A DNA stretch of 64,000 nucleotides, taken from positions 930,001-994,000 of the forward strand of contig CBDCYH010000002.1 of assembly GCA_965224105.1 (NCBI GenBank), written 5' to 3'. This DNA comes from CBDCYH01 sp965224105 (GTDB lineage: Bacteria > Bacteroidota > Rhodothermia > Rhodothermales > JABDKH01). The notes beneath the pieces were generated by a model that had not been told where the DNA came from, did no database searches, and was given only the letters and a program-made list of their open reading frames with translations. Every line of letters begins with the position of its first letter. The first letter of the stretch is position 1. The position numbers were made by a program, and so were the translations under genes. Of the stretch, positions 7,794 through 15,965 are shown piece after piece.

Positions 7794-9632
7794 TTACTCC
7801 CGCTCCAGCTGCACACCCTCAATCTTCCGTTTCGCGGAGAGTCCCACGCTCAAACGGAAAATCCCATCAGCTCCACGTACTCGGGCATCGATCTCCCACG
7901 GTGAGGGCATATCCACATCCAACACCTCGGGCGAACCCCCAAGGTCCGCGTGCATATTTCCAAAGGCTGCCAGATGGGTTTCCATCGGAATATCATCCCG
8001 AAACTGCGGGTCCAGATCTGCCCCAATGAACTCGCGGTAAACATCCTCGTCGCCACTGCCGATGGCCGCGACTAGCCTCTCAACAAGCTCATCAGGATTC
8101 ACCTCAACAACAGAATCTCCTCTGTTTTCGCCAGCAGAACGCGACGGCTCGGTTGCTTCATCCATCAAGAAACCAGTAATCAAGTGCGGCGGCTCTTCCG
8201 CAGCAATAACCGTTAGTGCAAACCACTCTTGCGCTATGTGAGATTTAACCGTTACCCGGTGCCGATTTTCATCCAGCACTTCGATCTTCCCGATCATCAC
8301 TTCCCCAAGCCGTTCCTGCTCAGCCAAGAGGATCACTTTCAGGCGATCCTCCCCGACTTTTTCGATCAGCGCTTCCGCGACATGCACGTCCACAAATCGC
8401 TCAACATCTTCCGGCGAGCTGGCGAAAACACGGAGTAATTCCATGCCCCGCGACCCTACTACTGACTCCTGCCAGACATCTGGTTCCATCTCCGGAATGC
8501 TCAATGGCGGCAGCCCCACCGGATCTCCAAAAACTATCTTCGCAAGATCGCGCATGACAGCCATCGCTTTGTGGTCACCGGTATTTGACGTTACAATGAT
8601 CACCACGTCTTCGTCCACATACCGCCGCATGTCTGAGCTGAAGTACGGGTTGCCTCCATCATGCCAAATTAGCCGACCGTAGTCGCTGTCCTGCGTAACC
8701 CACCCATATCCATAATAGGACTGCGCGCCATCACCCTCCTGCACGTGTGGCGCAAAGTAGTCCCGCTTCGCCTCATCAGATAAAACCTCCTCACCCAAAA
8801 GCGCAACGTGCCACCGATACATGTCCGTGAGCGTCGAGTGTATCCCACCGTTGCCTCGAAGATGCCAGTAGGGACCATCGTCAGCCCAGGCCTTGTCCGC
8901 CATGGTCCCCCAATCCTGCTCGTCTCGATAGCCGTGAGCCAGGCGAGATGGCTCGGCAGCCAAAATATGATAACCCGTGTCCTGCATCCCCGACGGCACA
9001 AAAAGCTTTGCCGTTACATATTCGTTGTACGACATCCCGCTAACATCCTCTACGATAGCCGCGAGTAGGGAATATCCCACGTTGGAGTAGCTGTAGGTCG
9101 AACCAGGCGCAGTCTCCAGTTCGCTCTGTAGTGCCTGTGCGATGAAGTCCTGTTTTTCGATTGGCGCAAAATCAAAACCTATCGCGTCGACGAGCCCAGA
9201 CGAGTGCGTGAGAAGTTGGTGCAGCGTAATGGCACGTTTGTCGGCGGGTACAGATTCGAAATAGTCCGGCAGCGTGTCATCAAAACTCAGCAATCCACCT
9301 GATGCGAGTTTAACAATAGCCGCACCCGTGAACTGCTTGGTAAGCGAACCTACCGGGAAGATGGTGGTCGGCGCGAATGATATTTGCCCGTCGCGGTCTG
9401 CAAATCCGTAGCCTTTCGAATGAATCACCTCTCCATCTCGTGCGATCAAAACGCCCCCCGAAAATCCCAGTTCGACCATTCGTTCCATGTAGGAGTCTAC
9501 GGTTATCATATTGGCTCCGTCGGAAACCGATGGTTGTGCTTCCAATCCTCGCTCGCACCCGGCAACAGAAACAACGAGGATCAATACGGAGAGATAGCGC
9601 AATTTTCTTTTTTTCTGATGATATGTTTTCAT
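7794..9632 (-). CDS. Lipoprotein serine hydrolase, beta-lactamase/PBP-like
   Basis: A 612-residue serine hydrolase of the class C beta-lactamase/esterase (AmpC/EstB) superfamily. The N-terminus is a lipoprotein signal with lipobox VAGC at 23-26. The catalytic SxxK is SLTK at 96-99. The second motif is YSN, and a downstream HDGG matches the KTG-equivalent seen in this superfamily. The catalytic domain spans about 45-370. The C-terminal 240 residues form one or two extra beta-rich domains of unknown role. It is divergent from a membrane-anchored transcriptional regulator at 9761, with a dyad between them. The substrate (peptide, ester or beta-lactam) cannot be told from sequence. Confidence 0.88.
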   Translation of the reverse strand: MKTYHQKKRKLRYLSVLILVVSVAGCERGLEAQPSVSDGANMITVDSYMERMVELGFSGGVLIARDGEVIHSKGYGFADRDGQISFAPTTIFPVGSLTKQFTGAAIVKLASGGLLSFDDTLPDYFESVPADKRAITLHQLLTHSSGLVDAIGFDFAPIEKQDFIAQALQSELETAPGSTYSYSNVGYSLLAAIVEDVSGMSYNEYVTAKLFVPSGMQDTGYHILAAEPSRLAHGYRDEQDWGTMADKAWADDGPYWHLRGNGGIHSTLTDMYRWHVALLGEEVLSDEAKRDYFAPHVQEGDGAQSYYGYGWVTQDSDYGRLIWHDGGNPYFSSDMRRYVDEDVVIIVTSNTGDHKAMAVMRDLAKIVFGDPVGLPPLSIPEMEPDVWQESVVGSRGMELLRVFASSPEDVERFVDVHVAEALIEKVGEDRLKVILLAEQERLGEVMIGKIEVLDENRHRVTVKSHIAQEWFALTVIAAEEPPHLITGFLMDEATEPSRSAGENRGDSVVEVNPDELVERLVAAIGSGDEDVYREFIGADLDPQFRDDIPMETHLAAFGNMHADLGGSPEVLDVDMPSPWEIDARVRGADGIFRLSVGLSAKRKIEGVQLERE

Positions 9633-9708
9633 GGCTCGGTTAAACCCCTCGGTTTGCTGCGTACAAGATCTTAATAATAACGGAGACGGCTTCGCGTTTA
9701 ACAGGTCA

Positions 9709-9728
9709 GGAGTATTACCATACTCTCC
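9709..9728. promoter_or_regulatory. Dyad between hydrolase and regulator genes
   Basis: GAGTAT and ATACTC arms (9710-9715 and 9720-9725) flank a four-base TACC spacer, 35 bp upstream of the regulator start. The location in a 128-bp divergent intergenic region suits an operator for the adjacent winged-helix protein. This is inference from position only. Confidence 0.35.
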
Positions 9729-9760
9729 GAAGTTTATTACCAGATGATCCAGGAGGCAAA

Positions 9761-10390
9761 ATGGAGATTAGCAGTACGGTTCTAGTGGGTGACTATACAG
9801 TTGAGCCGCTTCGGCGGGTGATCAAGCATGGCAACGTGGAAAATATCGTGGATCCGCTTGTGATGCGCTTGCTCACGTGTCTGATTGCGCAGGCAGGAAA
9901 AGTCGTTACCCGAGAAGAGCTCATCGCAACCACGTGGCCAGACGGCATTGCCGCTGATCAAAACTTGTCGCGCGCAATCTGGGGTTTGCGCAGAGCGTTG
10001 GCCGACGACGCAGACAATCCGAAATACGTGGAGACCGTTCCGCGCATCGGCTACCGTCTTATTGCTGATGTTACCCTTGTTAACGATGCGGCGGATACGG
10101 AGCGATCACGTAAAGCAGATGCAGGTCCCCCGGTGCCAGAGATACACTCTGGTGGGCAACTCCTCGCCGCCACTGCGCAACTCCGACAAACCATTCGTCG
10201 GTTGCAATTCGCGGTTGGGATCCTCGCCGGGATCGTGCTTCTTCTCGTGGGTGCCATGCTTCGCGGCCCCGAACGGCAGCAGTCCAATTACGATGTCGTG
10301 AAAACCCGCAACAACGATGGCTCTGTTGACTCGGTGATCGTCCAAAATGGTGATCCGGAGGAGTTTGAGCACCTCCTAACAGAGCAGTAA
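9761..10390 (+). CDS. Membrane-anchored winged-helix regulator (CadC/ToxR-like)
   Basis: A 209-residue protein with an N-terminal OmpR/PhoB-type winged-helix DNA-binding domain (about 8-103, including VVTREELIATTWPDG and YVETVPRIGYRL). A polar linker follows, then a single membrane segment (about 149-167) and a short 40-residue tail. This is the CadC/ToxR layout but with almost no periplasmic sensor. A strong AGGAGG ribosome site lies just before the ATG. It is divergent from the serine hydrolase, a likely target. What it senses is unknown. Confidence 0.85.
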   Translation: MEISSTVLVGDYTVEPLRRVIKHGNVENIVDPLVMRLLTCLIAQAGKVVTREELIATTWPDGIAADQNLSRAIWGLRRALADDADNPKYVETVPRIGYRLIADVTLVNDAADTERSRKADAGPPVPEIHSGGQLLAATAQLRQTIRRLQFAVGILAGIVLLLVGAMLRGPERQQSNYDVVKTRNNDGSVDSVIVQNGDPEEFEHLLTEQ

Positions 10391-10494
10391 TAACAGTGAC
10401 TTAGCGTGCTATTTCTCATCCGCGCTGAACCCGACATGTCGCTCGCCGATTAAATGCGTGTCAGATGTGCCGTTTCACTGATTCTGTTAGTACC

Positions 10495-11238
10495 ATGCTA
10501 TCGCCTCGTTTCCTTCCCAAATCTCTGACGGGATTTTGTCTCGCCGCGATGTTATTAGTCGCCGGGTGCTTCCCGCACTACTACGTGCCGAACACCCAAA
10601 ACACGCCGATGATTAGGACCGAAGGCGATGTTTCCGGTAGCTTCCACGTGTCTACAGGAAACCTGTCGGAATTTCACGGCGCCTATGGAATAACAGAAAA
10701 TGTAGCTGTTCAGATCAATGGCGGATTTGCAAGTTTCGGTAATGACGTTGATGGTGATGGAGGTTCGGGCAAATACTTCCAACTTGGGATTGGATATTAT
10801 AGTAACCCATCAGACCACGTGCTCTTTGATGTGTACAGTCTTGCCGCATTCGGTGACTTAGAAAACCACTTTCCATCCACACTACGGTCGAATCCCGGCA
10901 CGACGGGGAAGATCACTGCCAATGCGATCCGGATTGGAATTCAGCCGTCCATCAGTTTGTATAACGACTACCTTTCAATTACAGGTTCTGCCCAGCTCTC
11001 CAGTCTGAACTTTTCATCCATTGACGGGAGCCTGATCTTCGCCGGCGAGAATCAGATTGAGTACTTGATGTCAAACAACAAGAATATTCTATTCGAACCT
11101 GCTGTTACCCTTCGAGCTGGAATCAAGAATGTGAAGCTTCAGACTCAAGTCGCCCAGAGTTTCAACTTGAGCAACCCAGATTTCAGCCAGGTTCCGGCTA
11201 TAATGTCGGTTGGCGTTACGTTTCAGATTGGCAAGTAG
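10495..11238 (+). CDS. Outer-membrane-type lipoprotein, probable beta-barrel
   Basis: A 247-residue envelope protein. The N-terminus is a lipoprotein signal (SLTGFCLAAMLLVAGC). The rest is rich in alternating hydrophobic and polar strands (VSGSFHVSTG, ENVAVQINGGFASF, YFQLGIGYYS), consistent with a small beta-barrel, and ends in VTFQIGK. The ATG at 10495 was chosen so that the signal peptide has a normal length; an ATG 30 bp upstream is possible. No specific family recognised. Its stop abuts the stop of the convergent lipoprotein gene. Confidence 0.65.
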   Translation: MLSPRFLPKSLTGFCLAAMLLVAGCFPHYYVPNTQNTPMIRTEGDVSGSFHVSTGNLSEFHGAYGITENVAVQINGGFASFGNDVDGDGGSGKYFQLGIGYYSNPSDHVLFDVYSLAAFGDLENHFPSTLRSNPGTTGKITANAIRIGIQPSISLYNDYLSITGSAQLSSLNFSSIDGSLIFAGENQIEYLMSNNKNILFEPAVTLRAGIKNVKLQTQVAQSFNLSNPDFSQVPAIMSVGVTFQIGK

Positions 11239-11640
11239 TTATTGCTCGTTGCCATTTCGAATCCATCGTCCTTCCAGGAATCCCGCTCTGTTGCAGTTAT
11301 CCTGTACGGGTGAAAGCAGGAGCGCGCCCTCCTCAATTTCGAAGTTATATAATCCAACTCCCGCGCACGCGAAGTCTTCGACGGCAAGCAGCTCGCGGTC
11401 ATCAAAGGTCCAGGTGCCGGTCACCGTTCGCAATCCCACGATTTCCAGTTCGTAGCGACCATCGTGCCGCAGGAGCATCTCCAGATGAGAGTCGACATAC
11501 GGTCGGCTCCAGTCTCCGAGGACGGAAGCACGCTGAAGGCTTAGCGCTTCCCGCTGCGGATCGGATGAATCACAGCCCGAAACCACAACGATCAAAACGA
11601 GGACTGCGCCTAATAGGCCATTTGCAAGGAAAAACCGCAT
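11239..11640 (-). CDS. Small lipoprotein of unknown function
   Basis: A 133-residue lipoprotein with lipobox VSGC after a clear hydrophobic signal (MRFFLANGLLGAVLVLIVV). The mature part has short beta-strands around GRYELEIVGLRTVTGTWTF and two cysteines, resembling small lipocalin-like META/DUF-type folds, but no family can be assigned. The ATG at 11638-11640 was chosen over a start 60 bp upstream because it places the signal peptide at the N-terminus. Confidence 0.6.
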   Translation of the reverse strand: MRFFLANGLLGAVLVLIVVVSGCDSSDPQREALSLQRASVLGDWSRPYVDSHLEMLLRHDGRYELEIVGLRTVTGTWTFDDRELLAVEDFACAGVGLYNFEIEEGALLLSPVQDNCNRAGFLEGRWIRNGNEQ

Positions 11641-11784
11641 GAGCTGTGCGAATGGAGATATGGCAATATATGATAAGATCAGCCTAAAACATGGGCCCAA
11701 ATTTGTGACCTTATGAGGATACCGGCGGAACCTCCGGCGATGATCGGTCTAGCACGAAACCACTATCCACTTGAAGGTTCAAAC

Positions 11785-12285
11785 ATGCGACATCATATTC
11801 GTTTTCTAGTCGGAATTGTCATTGTAATCCTCGGCACGTCGGCGCTCGTGGGGTGCGCGTCCTCGAACGGCGGCTCTAGCCAGGCGAGCATGGACGCCAT
11901 CGCTCCCGACTTAGAAGCAATAGCAGCCCAATCCAGGGCGCTGTCGGAAGCGTACATAGAAGGCGACATCGATGCACTCGTCAACATCTATAGATCAGAT
12001 GGTATCGCAGCTCCCGCAGGCATGGACTTCGTTCGCGGACACAAAGACCTGCACGACCTGTGGACGCTGCAGGACGGTGTGAAGGTTGTCCGTCACAAAG
12101 CGATCCCAACGGAACTGAAGGTCGATGGCGACCATGCGTATGATTGGGGATACTACGAAGGTCAGACGACTAAAGACGGAGAGCTGCGCGAGCCCTTTCG
12201 GGGCACGTACGTAATTGTTTGGTCTCGCGGATCCGACGGAGTTTGGCGGATAGCAGTCGACATGTGGGCGGCCCTTCGGGGTTAG
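11785..12285 (+). CDS. SnoaL/DUF4440-like lipoprotein
   Basis: A 166-residue lipoprotein with lipobox LVGC. The mature part fits the NTF2-like SnoaL/DUF4440 fold: SEAYIEGDIDALVNIYRSDGIAAPAGMDFVRGHKDLHDLW near its start, a middle HAYDWGYYEGQT and a C-terminal GTYVIVWSRGSDGVWRIAVDMW. Proteins of this group are usually small ligand-binding or isomerase-like domains; this one has no recognised catalytic signature. The ATG at 11785 was chosen so that the signal peptide begins the protein. Confidence 0.75.
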   Translation: MRHHIRFLVGIVIVILGTSALVGCASSNGGSSQASMDAIAPDLEAIAAQSRALSEAYIEGDIDALVNIYRSDGIAAPAGMDFVRGHKDLHDLWTLQDGVKVVRHKAIPTELKVDGDHAYDWGYYEGQTTKDGELREPFRGTYVIVWSRGSDGVWRIAVDMWAALRG

Positions 12286-12303
12286 TTGAATCTAGTTTGC
12301 GTT

Positions 12304-12834
12304 TTACGCTGCACGCGCCCTGCCCCTGTTGCTGTCTTGCGTTAGAGACATTAAGAGCGGGGGAGCTTCATCGACCGTCGCAACCAACTCGTATCGATGA
12401 AGCATTTCCCCGGAACGACGGAGCCGCACCGTCGTCGTAGTCGCGCCGACTCGCGCGAACAACTCAGGATGCCTGATAAGCAGCACCTCGATAATAGCGT
12501 CCAAATGGTATGCAACGTCCAGTGCTCCGATCTCGTAAAACGAATGCACCAAACGCGTGGGATGCGTTGCAAAATCCGTCGCATCTACCGCCCGGAACGC
12601 CCCTCGCTGGATCGAGATTGCAACACCTCCACCAATACCCATCAGAAACAAATCAATATTTACACGGCCATGCGCTGTGGGCAACGGCAAGTTGGACTCT
12701 ATTATTACCCCTTCAGCGAGCATTCCGGACAACTCCGCTGCCAGGATGTCTATCCCCGGACTTACTTGCCCACATACAGGAATACCATTTGGATCGAGCG
12801 TACTTTGAGTGGTGCTTACGAGTAAATTTTTCAT
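12304..12834 (-). CDS. Unrecognised protein, faint nuclease-fold resemblance
   Basis: A 176-residue protein I do not recognise. The core GRVNIDLFLMGIGGGVAISI looks like the central beta-strands of a restriction-endonuclease-like fold (Asp in IDLFL followed by a strand), but the usual ExK is replaced by SIQ, so activity is doubtful. No signal peptide or membrane segment. The ATG at 12832-12834 was chosen; an upstream in-frame start would put the palindrome at 12905-12925 inside the coding region. That palindrome is shared with the Rad52-type gene, hinting at a common regulon. Confidence 0.55.
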   Translation of the reverse strand: MKNLLVSTTQSTLDPNGIPVCGQVSPGIDILAAELSGMLAEGVIIESNLPLPTAHGRVNIDLFLMGIGGGVAISIQRGAFRAVDATDFATHPTRLVHSFYEIGALDVAYHLDAIIEVLLIRHPELFARVGATTTTVRLRRSGEMLHRYELVATVDEAPPLLMSLTQDSNRGRARAA

Positions 12835-12900
12835 GGCAGTGAGTCGTTTAGTAGTGAGGCGTCTTAGCATACTTTGATTGCGTATATCCCAATCTATACC

Positions 12901-12931
12901 CCAGGGGTGACAACTGAGTGTCATACCCTGG
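12901..12931. promoter_or_regulatory. Palindromic operator-like site (copy B) within a hairpin
   Basis: The core at 12905-12925 reads GGGTGACAAC, spacer TGAG, TGTCATA, and matches the site at 642-662. It is embedded in a longer inverted repeat with CCAGGG and CCCTGG outer arms. It lies about 70 bp upstream of the minus-strand gene and about 75 bp before the plus-strand gene at 13001, so it could act on either. A T-run follows on the plus strand, but no plus-strand gene precedes it, so a terminator role is less likely. Confidence 0.5.
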
Positions 12932-13000
12932 AATCATTTTTTTGAGGGCCGTATCAGCCGATTTCCTGTTCAGCAACCAAGCCAATCAACATCTTTCTCC

Positions 13001-15934
13001 GTGCTTCGTAACCGCCTCCTGCCTTTCCTTCTCGCATTATTGCTGTGCATTCCCGTTCGCGCATGGGGACAGGGTTACTCTTCGTTCAATGGCCGGAACC
13101 ATCCGGAGCTGAAATGGCAGTTTGTGGAGTCCGAACACTTTCGGATCATGTTCCCACAACGAATTGCCGGGATCGAAAACCAGGCTGCGCAGATTGCTGA
13201 GGAGTCCTACGAGGCTCTCAGCAAAAACCTCGACGTAACATTTGATCGGAAAATCCGCATTTACCTCTCAGACGAGGACGAGATAACCAATGGATTCGCG
13301 GTTCCCATCCAAAGCGGGCACACCAACATTTGGGTGAACCTCAACGACGCGCTCAACAGCTGGACCGGCGAGGAAAAATGGATGCGCAAGGTCATCGCCC
13401 ACGAGCTCGGTCACATCTTTCATTACCGCGCAATCCGCTCCAACATTCACCCAATCGACTTCGCAATCTCAAACCCGATCCCCAGCTTTTGGGCAGAGGG
13501 ACTCGCCCAGTACCAGACCGAAAAATGGGATGCATTCCGGGGCGACCGTTGGCTCAGAACCGCAGTCCTGGATGACAAACTCTCGTACAACGATGGCCGC
13601 TCATCCTGGAACGGCCGGCTCCTGTATTCCGTCGGCAACTCGCAGCTTCGATATTTTGCCGACCGCTTCGGCGACTCCACCCTCACCGCCCTGCTAAAGC
13701 ACCGTGAACCGGCTCTCCTCGGCCTCGCCAAGGTGCACAACTTCGAGTCGGCCTTCGAAGCTGTGACCGACATGAAGTACCCCGAATTCTATGACGACTG
13801 GAGAAGGCACATCAATATCTACTACAATTCCATCGCGTCACAAATGGAGAATGCAGATTCTCTCCGCGCGGATGAGGTAAATCTCCCCGGCCAATATTTG
13901 TACGACGTCAAGATCTCCCCCGACTCAAGCAAGGTAGCGATTGTCGCTCTCACCAGCCTCAACCGGCCGGTGCGCAGGTTATACATTCTCGACACGCACA
14001 CAGAGGAGACTATCATAGCGGCCGAAGGAAATATCCGCGTGCCCGTGGCGTGGAGTCCCGACAGCAGGCGGGTGTTTTATGCGAGCCAGGTGCGAAGTCA
14101 GCATGGTTCGTTGTTAAACGACGTGTTTGTCTATGATGTGCCAACGAAGACCGACCTACGCCTAACCACCGGCAGGCGCGCGAATTTCCCCACGGCAAGC
14201 CCCGATGGCCTGCAGATTGCATACGCCGCAACCAATGGTCCAACCACAAACATCTACACCGCGCAACTCTCCAACCTGCAAGAGAAACAGGTGACACGCT
14301 ACAGCGGGGACGTACAGATAGGCCATCTCGCATGGAGCCCTAACGGCTCAAGCATAGCATACTCTCTTTTTGATCAGGCCGGAGAGCGCACCATTCAGAC
14401 GGTCGATGTAAGGTCGCTGCAAACAAGAGCGATCACCGGTGGGCAACACGATGACCGGCAGCCGACCTGGTCACCGTCTGGAGACCGCATCGCTTTCACG
14501 TCATATCGGGACGGCGTTCCAAACGTGTTCACCATGCGGGTGGACACGGTGGATTCGGTCAAGCGAGTTACCAATCTGGTCACTGGTGCGACTATTCACG
14601 ACTGGTTGCCCGGCGGAGTGGAGCACACTCGCGGACTGCTCGCCGTTATCGTTGGTGAAAGTAAAACATCCGATACTGCTTACCTGGTGGACGCGGCGCG
14701 CGTGCCATACACCAGAGAGATCCAACTGCCAGCCCAGTATGACAGATGGACACGGGTGGCTCCGGAGCAAACGATCCCGTCGTTCGTGCATCGACCAGAT
14801 GTCAAGATATCTGCTCCCAAACGGTATCGATCTGTAAGCAACATTTCGCATGTCTTTTCGCTACCGTTCCCTTACTACGGAACGGCTGAAAATTGGGGGA
14901 TCGGCGGAGTAACTTCCTGGACTGAGCCCTTATCACGTCACTCGATTTTTGCTGGAGGACTGTTTAGCATACCGAAGCCAGCGAACTCGACCCTGTACAT
15001 CGCTTACGTTAACAACACACTTGCGCCTTCTATACAAACCGAGGTTAGCTACATCCCGGGAGCGGCGCGACCCTACGAAAACACCATCCTGGAAGAAAGA
15101 GCTTCTCAGGCTGAGGTAAAAATTCGCTGGCCTATCAGTTCGGGAATCAGCCCCTACCGGCAAACCTATTTTTCTGTACGCTCCCGATTCCTGAATGTTG
15201 ACATTCGCAATCCGGAGGACTTCATTGATCAAGATTCCGGACTGCCGGTCCCGGAGTCGGGAGAGCAGTATGACCTGCGCGTTTCGTTCACCCGAAAGTT
15301 TCAGCGTCCGTACCGCTTCAATGTTGTGCATCCTCTTGACGGCTCCGGCATCCGGGTTCGACTGTCGGGAGGATTTTTGCGTACTGATGAGAATCGAAGA
15401 TTCGTCCAGCTGGATCTGAGCGCATACCGCATCTTCCCGGCGCTGGGCCTAAACCGGATTTTGGTTTATTCGCGTATGCAGACGCAGAGGGGTCGTGGTC
15501 TAGCCCAGAATTTCCAGGGCCTGTCGCGATACGATGCCCTGCAAATACACTCGCCGAATTTTGTTCAGGCAGAATTTTCCAATTCGGAACGCGTTCGTGG
15601 CTACCGGTCCTTCGCTTTGGGCCAAACGGTTGTATTTGGTTCGTTGGAATACCGGATTCCAGTGGTTCCAAGCCTCAGAACAACACTTTTGGGCTCGGTA
15701 TCCCTTGGCAGCACGAGCCTGGCTCTTTTCGCCGATGGAGGCCTGGTTTTTGATGATGTAGATTACGGAGACGCGATCAAGAGACTGGGCGTGGGAATGG
15801 AACTCAAGAATGAACTCCGACTGGGGAGCAACATCCGCTTTATGCACGCCGTTGGTATTGCCGGACCCGCGAACGACCTCGGCAGAGATACGTACGATCT
15901 CTACTACCGGATTCGCACTACCCTCCCGTTCTAA
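13001..15934 (+). CDS. Zinc peptidase - TolB propeller - Omp85-like barrel fusion
   Basis: A 977-residue secreted outer-membrane protein combining three parts. After a signal peptide (1-24) comes a gluzincin-like domain with HELGH at 134-138 and a likely third ligand Glu166 in FWAEGLAQY. From about 290 to 570 there are repeated SPD/SPxG motifs of a TolB/WD40-like beta-propeller (for example SPDSSKVAIV, SPDGLQIAYA, SPSGDRIAFT). The last 350 residues look like an Omp85/D15-type barrel with the conserved VRGY (865-868), ending in Phe. Translation starts at GTG 13001. A paralogue with the same order lies at 44364-47414. It probably cleaves or handles proteins at the outer membrane; substrate unknown. 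Confidence 0.8.
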   Translation: MLRNRLLPFLLALLLCIPVRAWGQGYSSFNGRNHPELKWQFVESEHFRIMFPQRIAGIENQAAQIAEESYEALSKNLDVTFDRKIRIYLSDEDEITNGFAVPIQSGHTNIWVNLNDALNSWTGEEKWMRKVIAHELGHIFHYRAIRSNIHPIDFAISNPIPSFWAEGLAQYQTEKWDAFRGDRWLRTAVLDDKLSYNDGRSSWNGRLLYSVGNSQLRYFADRFGDSTLTALLKHREPALLGLAKVHNFESAFEAVTDMKYPEFYDDWRRHINIYYNSIASQMENADSLRADEVNLPGQYLYDVKISPDSSKVAIVALTSLNRPVRRLYILDTHTEETIIAAEGNIRVPVAWSPDSRRVFYASQVRSQHGSLLNDVFVYDVPTKTDLRLTTGRRANFPTASPDGLQIAYAATNGPTTNIYTAQLSNLQEKQVTRYSGDVQIGHLAWSPNGSSIAYSLFDQAGERTIQTVDVRSLQTRAITGGQHDDRQPTWSPSGDRIAFTSYRDGVPNVFTMRVDTVDSVKRVTNLVTGATIHDWLPGGVEHTRGLLAVIVGESKTSDTAYLVDAARVPYTREIQLPAQYDRWTRVAPEQTIPSFVHRPDVKISAPKRYRSVSNISHVFSLPFPYYGTAENWGIGGVTSWTEPLSRHSIFAGGLFSIPKPANSTLYIAYVNNTLAPSIQTEVSYIPGAARPYENTILEERASQAEVKIRWPISSGISPYRQTYFSVRSRFLNVDIRNPEDFIDQDSGLPVPESGEQYDLRVSFTRKFQRPYRFNVVHPLDGSGIRVRLSGGFLRTDENRRFVQLDLSAYRIFPALGLNRILVYSRMQTQRGRGLAQNFQGLSRYDALQIHSPNFVQAEFSNSERVRGYRSFALGQTVVFGSLEYRIPVVPSLRTTLLGSVSLGSTSLALFADGGLVFDDVDYGDAIKRLGVGMELKNELRLGSNIRFMHAVGIAGPANDLGRDTYDLYYRIRTTLPF

Positions 15935-15965
15935 AATCGATTGCCATCAGACGTGGCATTCTGGC

